From contig WASQ01000014.1 in the NCBI GenBank assembly GCA_009712185.1, positions 46,485-99,370 of the forward strand: a stretch of DNA of 52,886 bases, in the 5' to 3' direction. How positions within the stretch are numbered: the first letter of the stretch is position 1; every line of letters starts with the position of its first letter. Positions 34,401 to 42,349 of the stretch are shown here, piece by piece. A program made the position numbers and the translations under genes. The DNA is from Telmatospirillum sp. Lineage in GTDB: Bacteria > Pseudomonadota > Alphaproteobacteria > Rhodospirillales > Magnetospirillaceae. A model generated the notes under the pieces. That model was not told the origin of the DNA. It saw nothing but the letters and a program-made list of their open reading frames with translations, and made no database searches.

Positions 34401-36428
34401 ATGGGGACCGTCGGGATGACTGTTCAGGCTGCTACTGATACGCGACAAGAAAATCCGGAGCGTGAGAAGCCCTGGCTTTTCAGGACCTATTCAGGCCATT
34501 CGTCAGCGGTGGAGAGCAACCGCCTTTACAGGACCAATCTGGCGCGCGGGCAGACCGGCCTTTCGGTCGCCTTCGATCTTCCCACCCAGACCGGATATGA
34601 CTCCGATCATCCCCTCGCCCGGGGAGAGGTGGGCAAGGTCGGCGTCCCGGTCTGTCATTTGGGGGATATGCTGACTCTTTTCGAGGGGATCCCCCTTGAA
34701 AAGATGAACACGTCGATGACCATTAACGCGCCCGCGGCCTGGCTGCTGTCTCTTTATGTGGCGGCGGCCGAACGGCAGGGCGCGCGGCGCGACCAGCTTT
34801 CGGGCACGACGCAGAACGACATCATCAAAGAGTATCTGTCGCGCGGGACCTATATTTTTCCGCCGGAACCCTCTCTCAGGCTGATCACCGATGTGGTCGC
34901 CTTCACCTACCGCGAAATTCCGCGCTGGAATCCGATGAATGTCTGTTCCTACCACCTGCAGGAGGCCGGTGCGACGCCCCAGCAGGAACTGGCCTATGCG
35001 CTGGCGACCGCGATCACGGTGCTGGATCGGGTGAAGGCGTCGGGGCAGGTCCCCGGGTCCGAATTCGGCGAAGTGGTGGGGCGCATCAGCTTTTTCGTCA
35101 ACGCGGGCATCCGTTTCGTCACCGAGATGTGCAAGATGCGGGCGTTCGCGGAGATGTGGGACCAGATCTGTCTGGACCGCTACGGCATCACCGACGAAAA
35201 GATGCGGCGGTTCCGCTACGGGGTACAGGTGAATTCCCTGGGGCTGACGGAGCAGCAGCCGGAAAACAACGTCTATCGCATCCTGCTGGAGATGCTGGCG
35301 GTGGTGTTGTCGAAAAACGCGCGGGCCCGTGCCGTGCAGCTTCCGGCCTGGAACGAGGCTCTGGGGCTGCCCCGGCCCTGGGACCAGCAGTGGTCCTTGC
35401 GCTTGCAGCAGATCGTCGCCTATGAAACCGATCTGCTGGAATTCGGCGATCTTTTCGACGGCTCGCCGGAAGTGACCCGCAAGGTCGACGCCCTGAAGGC
35501 GGAGGCTTCGGCCGAGTTGGACCGCATCGAAGCCATGGGCGGCGCGGTTGCCGCCGTCGAGTCGAGCTATATGAAGCAACGGCTGGTCGAATCGAACAGC
35601 CGGCGTTTGGCGGCGATCGAGCAGGGGCGTCAGATCGTCGTGGGCGTCAACAAATTCGCCGAAGGCGAACCCAGCCCGCTCGTCGGCGGGACCGGCTCGA
35701 TCCAGACGGTGGATCCAAGGGCCGAAGCGGAGCAGATTGCGCGGCTGGCGGCATGGCGGGACAGCCGGGATCCGAAGGCCGTCGCCGCCGCCCTGGACGC
35801 CCTGGGGCGCGCGGCCCGGGAGGGGGCGAATATCATGGAGCCCTCCATCGCCTGCGCTCATGCCGGGGTGACCGGCGGAGAATGGGCGGGATTGCTGCGC
35901 GAGATCTTCGGCGAATACCGTGCGCCCACCGGGGTGGGCCGGGCCCAGCAGAGCGACCACGGACACACGCTCGAAGCGGTGCGCCGGAAGGTGGACGAGG
36001 TCAGTGACCGTCTCGGGCGGCGGATCAAGATGCTGGTGGGAAAGCCCGGCCTCGACGGCCATTCCAACGGCGCGGAGCAGATCGCGGTCCGTGCCCGCGA
36101 TGTCGGGATCGAGGTCGTTTACGAAGGGATCCGGCTGACCCCGGCCCAGATCGTCAATGCCGCCCTGGAAGAAGGGGTTCACGTGGTCGGCCTGTCCATT
36201 CTGTCCGGATCGCACATCCCCCTGGTGACGGAGGTGCTGGCCCGCATGCGGGCCGCCGGGCTCGCGGATGTCCCGGTGGTGCCCGGCGGCATCATCCCGC
36301 CCGAGGATGAACAGCGGTTGCTGGAGGCCGGCTGCGCCCGCGTCTACACGCCGAAAGACTATGATCTGAACGGAATCATGGAGGATCTGGTGGGGATCGT
36401 CGAGCGCGCCGAGGCGGCGCTCGGGTAA
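34401..36428 (+). CDS. ecm: Ethylmalonyl-CoA mutase, AdoCbl-dependent
   Basis: A 675-residue single-chain B12 mutase. The N-terminal TIM barrel binds acyl-CoA (FRTYSGHSSAVESNRLYR, GLSVAFDLPTQTGYDSDHP, MNTSMTINAPAAW, GTTQNDIIKEYLSRGTYIFPPEPSLRL), and the C-terminal cobalamin domain carries DGHSNG at 552-557 (DxHxxG) with His554 as the cobalt ligand. The truncated barrel and 660-680 length fit Ecm/MeaA and not the 710-residue methylmalonyl-CoA mutase. It converts (2R)-ethylmalonyl-CoA to (2S)-methylsuccinyl-CoA, the substrate of Mcd nearby. It is divergent from ccr. ATG 34401 follows GAGG; ATG 34416 is an alternative. Confidence 0.95.
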   Translation: MGTVGMTVQAATDTRQENPEREKPWLFRTYSGHSSAVESNRLYRTNLARGQTGLSVAFDLPTQTGYDSDHPLARGEVGKVGVPVCHLGDMLTLFEGIPLEKMNTSMTINAPAAWLLSLYVAAAERQGARRDQLSGTTQNDIIKEYLSRGTYIFPPEPSLRLITDVVAFTYREIPRWNPMNVCSYHLQEAGATPQQELAYALATAITVLDRVKASGQVPGSEFGEVVGRISFFVNAGIRFVTEMCKMRAFAEMWDQICLDRYGITDEKMRRFRYGVQVNSLGLTEQQPENNVYRILLEMLAVVLSKNARARAVQLPAWNEALGLPRPWDQQWSLRLQQIVAYETDLLEFGDLFDGSPEVTRKVDALKAEASAELDRIEAMGGAVAAVESSYMKQRLVESNSRRLAAIEQGRQIVVGVNKFAEGEPSPLVGGTGSIQTVDPRAEAEQIARLAAWRDSRDPKAVAAALDALGRAAREGANIMEPSIACAHAGVTGGEWAGLLREIFGEYRAPTGVGRAQQSDHGHTLEAVRRKVDEVSDRLGRRIKMLVGKPGLDGHSNGAEQIAVRARDVGIEVVYEGIRLTPAQIVNAALEEGVHVVGLSILSGSHIPLVTEVLARMRAAGLADVPVVPGGIIPPEDEQRLLEAGCARVYTPKDYDLNGIMEDLVGIVERAEAALG

Positions 36429-36505
36429 GGGCGCGCTGATCGATCCGCTGATCGCAAGCCTTTCCTACCAACCGGTTTCCCGGCCGGGGATTGCCGAGGG
36501 CGGCG

Positions 36506-36937
36506 TCACCCGGGCGGGAGAACGGGAATCGGGGTGGCGTCCATGGCAATCCGGTCGGCGGGGAAAACGTCGTCGATTTCAGGGGCCAGGGTGTCGCGAA
36601 GATAGGCGACGACGCCGCTTTGGTACTCCTTCCGGACCAGGGCCCAGGTGACATAAACACAGCCATAGGCCTCGTAGGAGAGGACCCGTTCGCTGTCCCT
36701 CGCGTCGCCGATTGCCTGGGCGAGATCGTCCGTGGCGCCCACATAGATCCATTTCGGATGGACGCCCCTGTGCCACATCACATAGACGCCGCCGACGCCG
36801 TCGAGGCCCGAGGACTGAGGGCGCAGGCGCAACAGTCTCTGATAGTAGCCGCGCTCGTCGCGCTGCCACCCGATGTCGGACGGCTCGTCGCCCGGCGGCA
36901 GGGGAGGCTCGTCCTTTTTCCAGAAACGCAGGGTCAT
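36506..36937 (-). CDS. GIY-YIG-like hypothetical protein
   Basis: A 143-residue protein of unknown function. Residues about 48-75 (GVGGVYVMWHRGVHPKWIYVGATDDLAQAI) resemble the GIY-YIG nuclease core, with GVY and YVG in place of GIY and YIG and the expected strand-loop-strand spacing. The usual catalytic Arg in the following helix is not obvious and a metal Glu cannot be placed with confidence. No signal peptide. It stands alone after ecm on the other strand. Nuclease activity should not be assumed. Confidence 0.55.
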   Translation of the reverse strand: MTLRFWKKDEPPLPPGDEPSDIGWQRDERGYYQRLLRLRPQSSGLDGVGGVYVMWHRGVHPKWIYVGATDDLAQAIGDARDSERVLSYEAYGCVYVTWALVRKEYQSGVVAYLRDTLAPEIDDVFPADRIAMDATPIPVLPPG

Positions 36938-37127
36938 GGTCGCTCAAGTCATCGGGGTCAGGTCATCGGGGGCATGTCAGGGGCGGGCGCGTCCGGCGAT
37001 CCGCCGCGGCATCGTTCATGGCTCGCGGTCCCATGATAAGGCAAAACCATGCGGTGCGGGCCATCGACCTGCGCAGACGGGCGGGATCAACCGTCCGCCC
37101 CGTCCGGATGGCATGCCGGGGGTGGTC

Positions 37128-38237
37128 TCAGGCTTCCGCGGCGGCCTGTTTGGCGAGCCAGTTCATAACCTGTGGCGCGATCGCCTTGCAGGTGATCTGG
37201 GCGGAAACGGCGAGCTGGCTTTTTTCCTGCTCGACATGCAACAGGCTTTCCACCAGTTTGCGCAGAACGTCCTTGGCGAATGCCGGCCGCGATAGAACGG
37301 GCCGGATCTTGTCGCCAAAGGCGAATTTCATTGCTGCCAGAAGGACGTCGGCCTTGTCCATGTTGAGGCGCTGCATTTCTTCCAGGTTCTCGGCGGCAAT
37401 GTAACAGAGCACGTCGCCGTAGATCCGGGCCGCCGGCTTTTCGAGCGAGGCGCAGACCATATAGAAGGCCTTGTCGCGCGAGAAGAATTCGAACGCGTTG
37501 TCGCCCAGCGCCTGCCGGTAGAAGCTGTACATATCCTTGGACCAGGTGGCAATGCCGCCGATCGATCCCGGCCGCGTCGCGACCGCCATGGGGAAATCCT
37601 GTCCGGCCGTCGCCTTCGCCTTTTTGATCGTCTGCTGATCGAACTTGGCGAACTCGCGGATGCCTTCGGCGGACGTGAGGAAAATGACGTTTTCCTCCAA
37701 TTCCATCAGTTGGGCGGAGTTCAGTTCGGCGAGCGCGGGAAGCAGCGGCAGTTGCCAGTCGAACGCCATGTGACGGGAAATTTCGCGCACCTTGCGTTCG
37801 TCGAATCCACCTCCGGTCCGGCGTTCGACCTGCTCCGTGGTCTTGAAGAACAGGAAGCGTTTGCGGGTAACCGTCTCGGTGACGATCTCCTCTTCCTCGC
37901 GGGTATCCTGTTCCAGGAAATAGCGGGCACAGGTCTTGACCAGAAGCTGTTGCACCTGGGCCAGATTGACGCCGCAGACGAGCTGCGTATCGGGGTCGTG
38001 GACGGCGACGCCCTCCTTGTCCATGACGATCCGGCCCGCCAGTTCGGCGTTGGCCTTGAATGTCTGGATGAAGGCGTAGAGCACGTCGGGCTTATGAATG
38101 ACGTCCTTGTAGCCCAGTCCCTTGTCCAACACGCCTTCCGCCTGAAATACCTCGATCACCTTTTTCAGGCCATCGATGATTCCGCGCTTGGTCTCATTGT
38201 TGATGTCAATAGGAGGGGGGAGTTGCGGTAACGTCAT
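37128..38237 (-). CDS. Unrecognised 369-residue protein
   Basis: I do not recognise this protein. It is 369 residues, soluble, without signal peptide or TM segment, and predicted mostly helical. Visible features are a highly charged insertion EEEEIVTETVTRKRFLFFKTTEQVERR (about 120-145 region, here shown only in part as REEEEIVTETVTRKR), an aromatic stretch DMYSFYRQALGDNAFEFF and a C-terminal helix pair. Codon use is like the neighbours, and the frame is closed in all other readings, so it is a real gene. It is flanked by the GIY-YIG-like gene and a DUF1178 gene on the same strand with gaps of about 190 and 240 bases, giving no functional hint. Confidence 0.8.
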   Translation of the reverse strand: MTLPQLPPPIDINNETKRGIIDGLKKVIEVFQAEGVLDKGLGYKDVIHKPDVLYAFIQTFKANAELAGRIVMDKEGVAVHDPDTQLVCGVNLAQVQQLLVKTCARYFLEQDTREEEEIVTETVTRKRFLFFKTTEQVERRTGGGFDERKVREISRHMAFDWQLPLLPALAELNSAQLMELEENVIFLTSAEGIREFAKFDQQTIKKAKATAGQDFPMAVATRPGSIGGIATWSKDMYSFYRQALGDNAFEFFSRDKAFYMVCASLEKPAARIYGDVLCYIAAENLEEMQRLNMDKADVLLAAMKFAFGDKIRPVLSRPAFAKDVLRKLVESLLHVEQEKSQLAVSAQITCKAIAPQVMNWLAKQAAAEA

Positions 38238-38474
38238 AGCGCCAAGATCCCAATCAGGAACGACGTCAAAATCGCCCTAATATCGTTCCCGGTCAATAAT
38301 TTTGATATCAAGGCAAAATCCAGTGCCGGAATCGGATTGTCGGTCGTCGTCTCCAATTGCGCCATTCCATACTTTGACTATGCGTCGATCCGACTGTTCA
38401 CCGCGCATTGTTCACCGCGCATTCCGGGGCGGTCGGGGCGACGACATCATCGGCCCCGCCACCCGGTCGCGCGG

Positions 38475-38711
38475 TCAAAACCCGCCGGCGTAAGGGCAGC
38501 CGCCCTGGCAGCTTCCCGCGCCGCAGCCGGCATGCTCCGGCTGGGCGCTCTTGCCGACCGACGGCGCCATGATCGCCTTGGTCACATGGGTGTCGCCACA
38601 GTCCGGGCAGGTGATGTCTCCCGCCGCCGCCCGGGTATCGTAATCGGCGGAGTTCGAAAACCACTCGTCGAAGACATGGCCCGCACCGCATTGCACGCTG
38701 TAAAGAATCAT
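38475..38711 (-). CDS. Short DUF1178 family zinc-ribbon-like protein
   Basis: A 78-residue protein beginning MILYSVQCGAGHVFDEWFSNSADYD, then ITCPDCGDTHVTKAIMAP, which is the DUF1178 pattern (Cys8, Cys35, Cys38). DUF1178 proteins are usually about 140 residues, so this one is short, and its C-terminus is a Cys/Gly-rich tail CGAGSCQGGCPY. It likely binds zinc or another metal. Function is unknown. It is separated from the next genes by more than 75 bases on either side. Confidence 0.75.
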   Translation of the reverse strand: MILYSVQCGAGHVFDEWFSNSADYDTRAAAGDITCPDCGDTHVTKAIMAPSVGKSAQPEHAGCGAGSCQGGCPYAGGF

Positions 38712-38790
38712 CAGGACGCTCCGTTCGCGATTGCAACCCGGTTCTACCCAGTCCCGGCGTCCTGAATCAAGCCTCGCGGCGATTTTGCGA

Positions 38791-39831
38791 TCAGCCGAAG
38801 AGATGCTTCAGAAGCTTGCCGAGCGGGGTGGACGCGTGATCGCTGTATCCGGGCGGCGGCGGCATCGGCGACGAGATCTGGTCGGCGCTTTGCGATCCGT
38901 CGGTGTAGGCCACCAGCAGGTCCTTTTCCGCCGCCTTTGCCGCGCCGTCCGCGGTGCCGGCCTTTTCCTGGGCCAGGGCCTGAGCCTGCGCGGCGGCCTG
39001 GAGCCGCGTCGGCACATAGGCCGGCGGCCACTGCCCGGTTTCGAACGGCCAGGGCTGGTCGACCGCTTTTACCCGCTGAGCCGCATGGGTCGGCGCGGAA
39101 GACGCCGGCGTCACCGGGGAGGGGCCAGCCTGCGCGACCTGGGTGACGGCGGCCGCATCGCCGGCCGGCTCCAGCTCGGCGTACTGCTTCATCGGCCGGT
39201 CGATGGCATGATGGATCTTCTCATACACGGCGGCCACGGTGCGCGGCGTATGGTCGCTTTCATAAAAGACCGAGGGATTTTTGCGAGCCGCCTGCGGCAG
39301 CAAATCCGCGGCGGGCTGGGTCGGGTCCTGGGCCTTGGCTTTCAGGACGCGGGCCGCGCCGGCGGGGCCCAGGAAATGAGCCATGTAAAGTTCCGTCGAG
39401 TCGACCGTCCGGCCCAGGTGCTTTTCCAGCCAGGCCTTGTTATCGCGCGCATATTCCCCGGCCATCATGGCTGAGATCTGCGGATCGCGGCGCAGATCCA
39501 GGATCTGCTGCCGGGTCTTGCTGTCATGGACGGCGAAGTCGCCCTTGCGGGTCTTGGTGATCTGGCTGGCAAGATCGCCGAGGCCATGGTCGGCGCCATG
39601 CTCCTTCACCAGATGCAGCCAGGTGTTGCGGGTGAACTGGAACAATCCGGCGGCCGACGACGCCCGGGATCCCGCGCTGGCCTCAAAGGCGCTTTCCTTG
39701 CCCGCCTGAGCCATCAGATAACTGAAGCTGACGCCGGTGTTGCGGCTGGCGGACTGGATGTTCGGAAGAACCCGGTTGGCCGCCGGTTGTGCCGCCAGTT
39801 GCATGGCGACCTGGGTGTCTGGCTGCTTCAT
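38791..39831 (-). CDS. Lytic-transglycosylase-like protein
   Basis: A 346-residue protein with an SLT-like lysozyme fold in residues about 30-185: SYLMAQAGKESAF with the probable catalytic Glu46, then AAGLFQFTRNTWL (61-71), and the later MAHFLGPAGAARVL. The last 130 residues are Ala/Pro/Gln-rich and look disordered, ending PPPGYSDHASTPLGKLLKHLFG. Such enzymes cleave peptidoglycan to anhydro-muropeptides, but no signal peptide is visible, which is odd. ATG 39831 is preceded by AGGAGGTGGGACGG. It stands alone upstream of ribB on the same strand; secretion through a flagellar or other route is possible but unsupported. Confidence 0.8.
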   Translation of the reverse strand: MKQPDTQVAMQLAAQPAANRVLPNIQSASRNTGVSFSYLMAQAGKESAFEASAGSRASSAAGLFQFTRNTWLHLVKEHGADHGLGDLASQITKTRKGDFAVHDSKTRQQILDLRRDPQISAMMAGEYARDNKAWLEKHLGRTVDSTELYMAHFLGPAGAARVLKAKAQDPTQPAADLLPQAARKNPSVFYESDHTPRTVAAVYEKIHHAIDRPMKQYAELEPAGDAAAVTQVAQAGPSPVTPASSAPTHAAQRVKAVDQPWPFETGQWPPAYVPTRLQAAAQAQALAQEKAGTADGAAKAAEKDLLVAYTDGSQSADQISSPMPPPPGYSDHASTPLGKLLKHLFG

Positions 39832-39944
39832 CCGTCCCACCTCCTTCCGGTCAACGCGCAACGGTATACGAAGAAGGGTTAAGGAATGGCAAACCCCGCC
39901 CGCTACGACGACCGGGCGGCGCCGAAGCGCCGCCCAATATCAAC

Positions 39945-40619
39945 CTATGGTCTGGTTGCCCCTCCCAGGCGATGGGCAACCAGATCCTCGATGGTGACCA
40001 TCGGCATGCCATGACGCAAGGCGAATTCCGCAAGTTGCGGCAGCCGGGCCATGGTTCCATCGGGATTGGTGAGCTCGCACAGCACTCCGGCCGGTTTGCG
40101 TCCGGCCTGCACCATCAGTTCGATGGTGGCCTCGGTATGGCCGCGCCGACCCAGAATGCCCTGCGGATGGGCCCTTAGCGGAAACACATGCCCGGGCCGC
40201 GCCAGGTCCCCGGGCCGGGCGTCGTCGGCAATCGCCGCACGGATCGTGGTGACGCGGTCCGCCGCCGACACGCCGGTGGTCACGCCTTTGCTGGCTTCGA
40301 TGGTCACGGTGAAGCCGGTGCCGAACGCCGAGGTGTTGTTCTCCACCATCATCGGCAGTTCAAGCTCCGCCAGCTTTTCCTCGGTCAGGACCAGGCAGAC
40401 GATGCCGGAACACTCCCGGATCAGCAGTGCCATCTGCTCGGGCGTGATGGTTTCAGCCGGAAATATGATGTCGCCCTCATTCTCGCGATCCTCGTCATCG
40501 GCGACGATCACGCCGCCGCCATGCCGGATCTGTTCGAACGCGCGCTGGACGCGTTGCTCCGGCGTGCCAAAGCGGGAAAGGGGGCTGATATTGTTCAAAA
40601 TCTGATTCATGATACTCAT
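39945..40619 (-). CDS. ribB: 3,4-dihydroxy-2-butanone-4-phosphate synthase
   Basis: A 224-residue RibB that converts ribulose 5-phosphate to 3,4-dihydroxy-2-butanone 4-phosphate for riboflavin synthesis. The acidic metal/substrate loop [10 protein letters not shown] (41-50), [32 protein letters not shown] and [12 protein letters not shown] are intact. There is no GTP cyclohydrolase II domain, so it is not the RibBA fusion. It follows an FMN riboswitch by about 130 bases. ATG 40619 or 40610 could be the start. Confidence 0.95.
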   Translation of the reverse strand: MSIMNQILNNISPLSRFGTPEQRVQRAFEQIRHGGGVIVADDEDRENEGDIIFPAETITPEQMALLIRECSGIVCLVLTEEKLAELELPMMVENNTSAFGTGFTVTIEASKGVTTGVSAADRVTTIRAAIADDARPGDLARPGHVFPLRAHPQGILGRRGHTEATIELMVQAGRKPAGVLCELTNPDGTMARLPQLAEFALRHGMPMVTIEDLVAHRLGGATRP

Positions 40620-40746
40620 CTCTCGTCATGAGGTGAGCCTGAACCAGGGCAATCCAAAGACATACCGCTTCCCGCCGCGGATGCGGCAGGGCACGGGCGC
40701 TGGCCGTCGCGTCACGGCGCCATTGCCGTCGACTGCGGCCGGCTCG

Positions 40747-40893
40747 TCCTCTTCCATCCGGACTGTAACCGTCGGCCCCGGAATTTCACCGGATCTGCTG
40801 ACCCCTGGAGCTTTCGCCCCGGGCGCTCGCGGGCTTTCCTCGCGATCTGACGAGGATTTACCGCCGGTCGGGAATTGCACCCTGCCCTGAGAA
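40747..40893 (-). ncRNA. FMN riboswitch (RFN element) of ribB
   Basis: On the minus strand the leader shows the RFN landmarks in order: GGGCAGGGTGCAATTCCC, then GACCGGCGGTAAAT, the GCCCGCGAGCG arm, CAGATCCGGTGAAATTCC, GGGGCCGACGGTTACAGTCC and GGATGGAAGAG. These are the conserved junction and stem residues of the FMN aptamer. FMN binding would shut off ribB. The expression platform between 40620 and 40746 is GC-rich; I could not settle whether it acts by termination or by hiding the ribosome site. Confidence 0.93.
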
Positions 40894-41023
40894 CAAGCAG
40901 TGCCGTCACCCTTTGAGAAGAACGGCGGCACAGGCAAAATTGTGGCGCCGCGCGCCCCCCGGCGTCAAGAGCAGAGGTTCAATTCTCTTAAAAAAAATAG
41001 GGAAAAGCGGTGCCCGCCCCGAC

Positions 41024-41308
41024 CTATTTGACGCGCCGGTAGCCCTTCGATGCCATGCAGGACGCCACCAGCGCCTCATGGCGTCGGGCGTTGTCGGTCC
41101 GGTCGACCAGGGTCATGGGATTGCCTGTGCGATCCTCTCCGGCCGGAACATAGGCCGAGGGCCCCAGCGCGTCGTCGGCGCTGCGGCGGCAGTCACGGAG
41201 ATCCGTGGCCGCCTGTTCCTTCGGCAGCAGGGGGTTGACCCATCCCGTCCCCGCGGCACAGCCGGCAAGCAGAAACAGGGAGAGAGCGGCCGGGAAGAGA
41301 TGGCGCAT
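41024..41308 (-). CDS. Small putative lipoprotein
   Basis: A 94-residue protein with a signal peptide ending in the lipobox LAGC (Cys17), so predicted to be lipidated. The mature part is short and polar with three more Cys (LRDCRRSADDALG and VASCMASKGY), the last near the C-terminus as in other small lipoproteins with a CMxxKGY ending. Function unknown. ATG 41308 has CAGGAG upstream; longer starts lack a signal peptide. It stands between the ribB leader and the MaoC gene. Confidence 0.72.
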   Translation of the reverse strand: MRHLFPAALSLFLLAGCAAGTGWVNPLLPKEQAATDLRDCRRSADDALGPSAYVPAGEDRTGNPMTLVDRTDNARRHEALVASCMASKGYRRVK

Positions 41309-41621
41309 GGCCTTTGGCTCCTGGAAGCGTCGGCCCGCCGGCCGGGCAGACGGCGGCGGGAACGGGACAAAAAACAGCACGGCGGCATCCCGGCTGGAGC
41401 CGGGGTCGTCGGTCCGGATCGGGACCGGCGGCATTTCGCCACAGGACCATCCGGCCGGCAAGCGGCACCGTCACGCTATGCCGCCCGGGGGCTTGTACCG
41501 GCGCTTTGCGACATGACATCCTGTGGACGCACAATCATGTGCGGTGCAACCTGGGCGGGCTGGCCGGGCGGTGTCCGCGGACGGCCGGCGATCCCCGGGA
41601 CGAACAGGAAGGAGGATCCCC
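41309..41621. other. Intergenic region upstream of the MaoC gene
   Basis: About 313 bases between divergent genes. I see no RNA, repeat or clear promoter hexamers. The open frames are extensions of neighbouring genes or shadows in GC-rich DNA. Confidence 0.35.
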
Positions 41622-42050
41622 TTGAACCAGCTTGACGGCATCTATTTCGAGGATCTGACCGTGGGGCGGTCGGCCGTTTTCAGCAAGACGATCACGGACG
41701 CGGATGTGACCCTGTTCGCCGGGGTCTCGGGTGACACCAACCCCGTGCATCTTGACGCCGACTATGCCGGGCAGACCATGTTCAAGGGGCGGATCGCCCA
41801 TGGCATGTTGTCGGCCAGCCTGATCTCGACGGTCTTCGGGACACGCTTGCCGGGGCCGGGCGCGATCTATATCAGCCAGACCCTGAAGTTCAAGGCGCCG
41901 GTGAAGATCGGCGACACCGCCGTGGCCCGTGTCGAAGTCATCGAACTGCTGCCGGAGAAAAAACGGGCCACCTTCAAGACTACCGTCAGCGTCGGAGCGA
42001 CGGTCGTGGTGGATGGCGAGGCGGTCCTGATGGTGCCGTCGCGCGGGTAG
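41622..42050 (+). CDS. MaoC-type (R)-specific enoyl-CoA hydratase, PhaJ-like
   Basis: A 142-residue single hot-dog protein. The catalytic motif is ITDADVTLFAGVSGDTNPVHLD followed by KGRIAHGML, giving the Asp and His of PhaJ. It would hydrate trans-2-enoyl-CoA, for instance crotonyl-CoA, to (R)-3-hydroxyacyl-CoA. It is too short for the mesaconyl-CoA hydratase of the ethylmalonyl-CoA pathway. The TTG start at 41622 has AAGGAGGA at 41609-41616; the open frame continues upstream without similarity. The nearest pathway relatives are ccr and hbd about 8-15 kb away. Confidence 0.88.
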   Translation: MNQLDGIYFEDLTVGRSAVFSKTITDADVTLFAGVSGDTNPVHLDADYAGQTMFKGRIAHGMLSASLISTVFGTRLPGPGAIYISQTLKFKAPVKIGDTAVARVEVIELLPEKKRATFKTTVSVGATVVVDGEAVLMVPSRG

Positions 42051-42349
42051 GGGCCGGTCGGTCGATGACGGGAGCTGCAGGCGTTCGAGCCCCTCGCGGC
42101 GTCCGGGGCCGCAGGAGCGGAAGCGCCCGATGAGACATGGGGCCTGGGGCGATGGCGTCGCAACAGGACCTTGAACTCGGGACGGGGCGGGCAGGGCGGG
42201 CCGGGCAATGCGGCATTCCCCCGCCCGCCGCGGAGGCGCCGGCGGGATGGCGCCGTCCCTTGTTGCGATTTCCGCGCCAAGAGGTTGCTTCTCCCGTCGT
42301 TATCGAATACCCCTTACCGTTCTCAAAGGTTCGAGGACGATCAGGGCCA

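Noticed and set aside
34401-36428. Ecm as methylmalonyl-CoA mutase
   Set aside because: The protein is shorter than the methylmalonyl-CoA mutase large subunit and lies beside ccr and mcd, as ethylmalonyl-CoA mutase does.
41622-42050. The MaoC protein as mesaconyl-CoA hydratase
   Set aside because: That enzyme is more than twice as long; 142 residues fits PhaJ-type hydratases.
42051-42349. A tRNA-like GTTCGAGCCC T-loop in the gap before ribF
   Set aside because: The paired acceptor and anticodon arms cannot be drawn around it; it is a chance match in GC-rich DNA.
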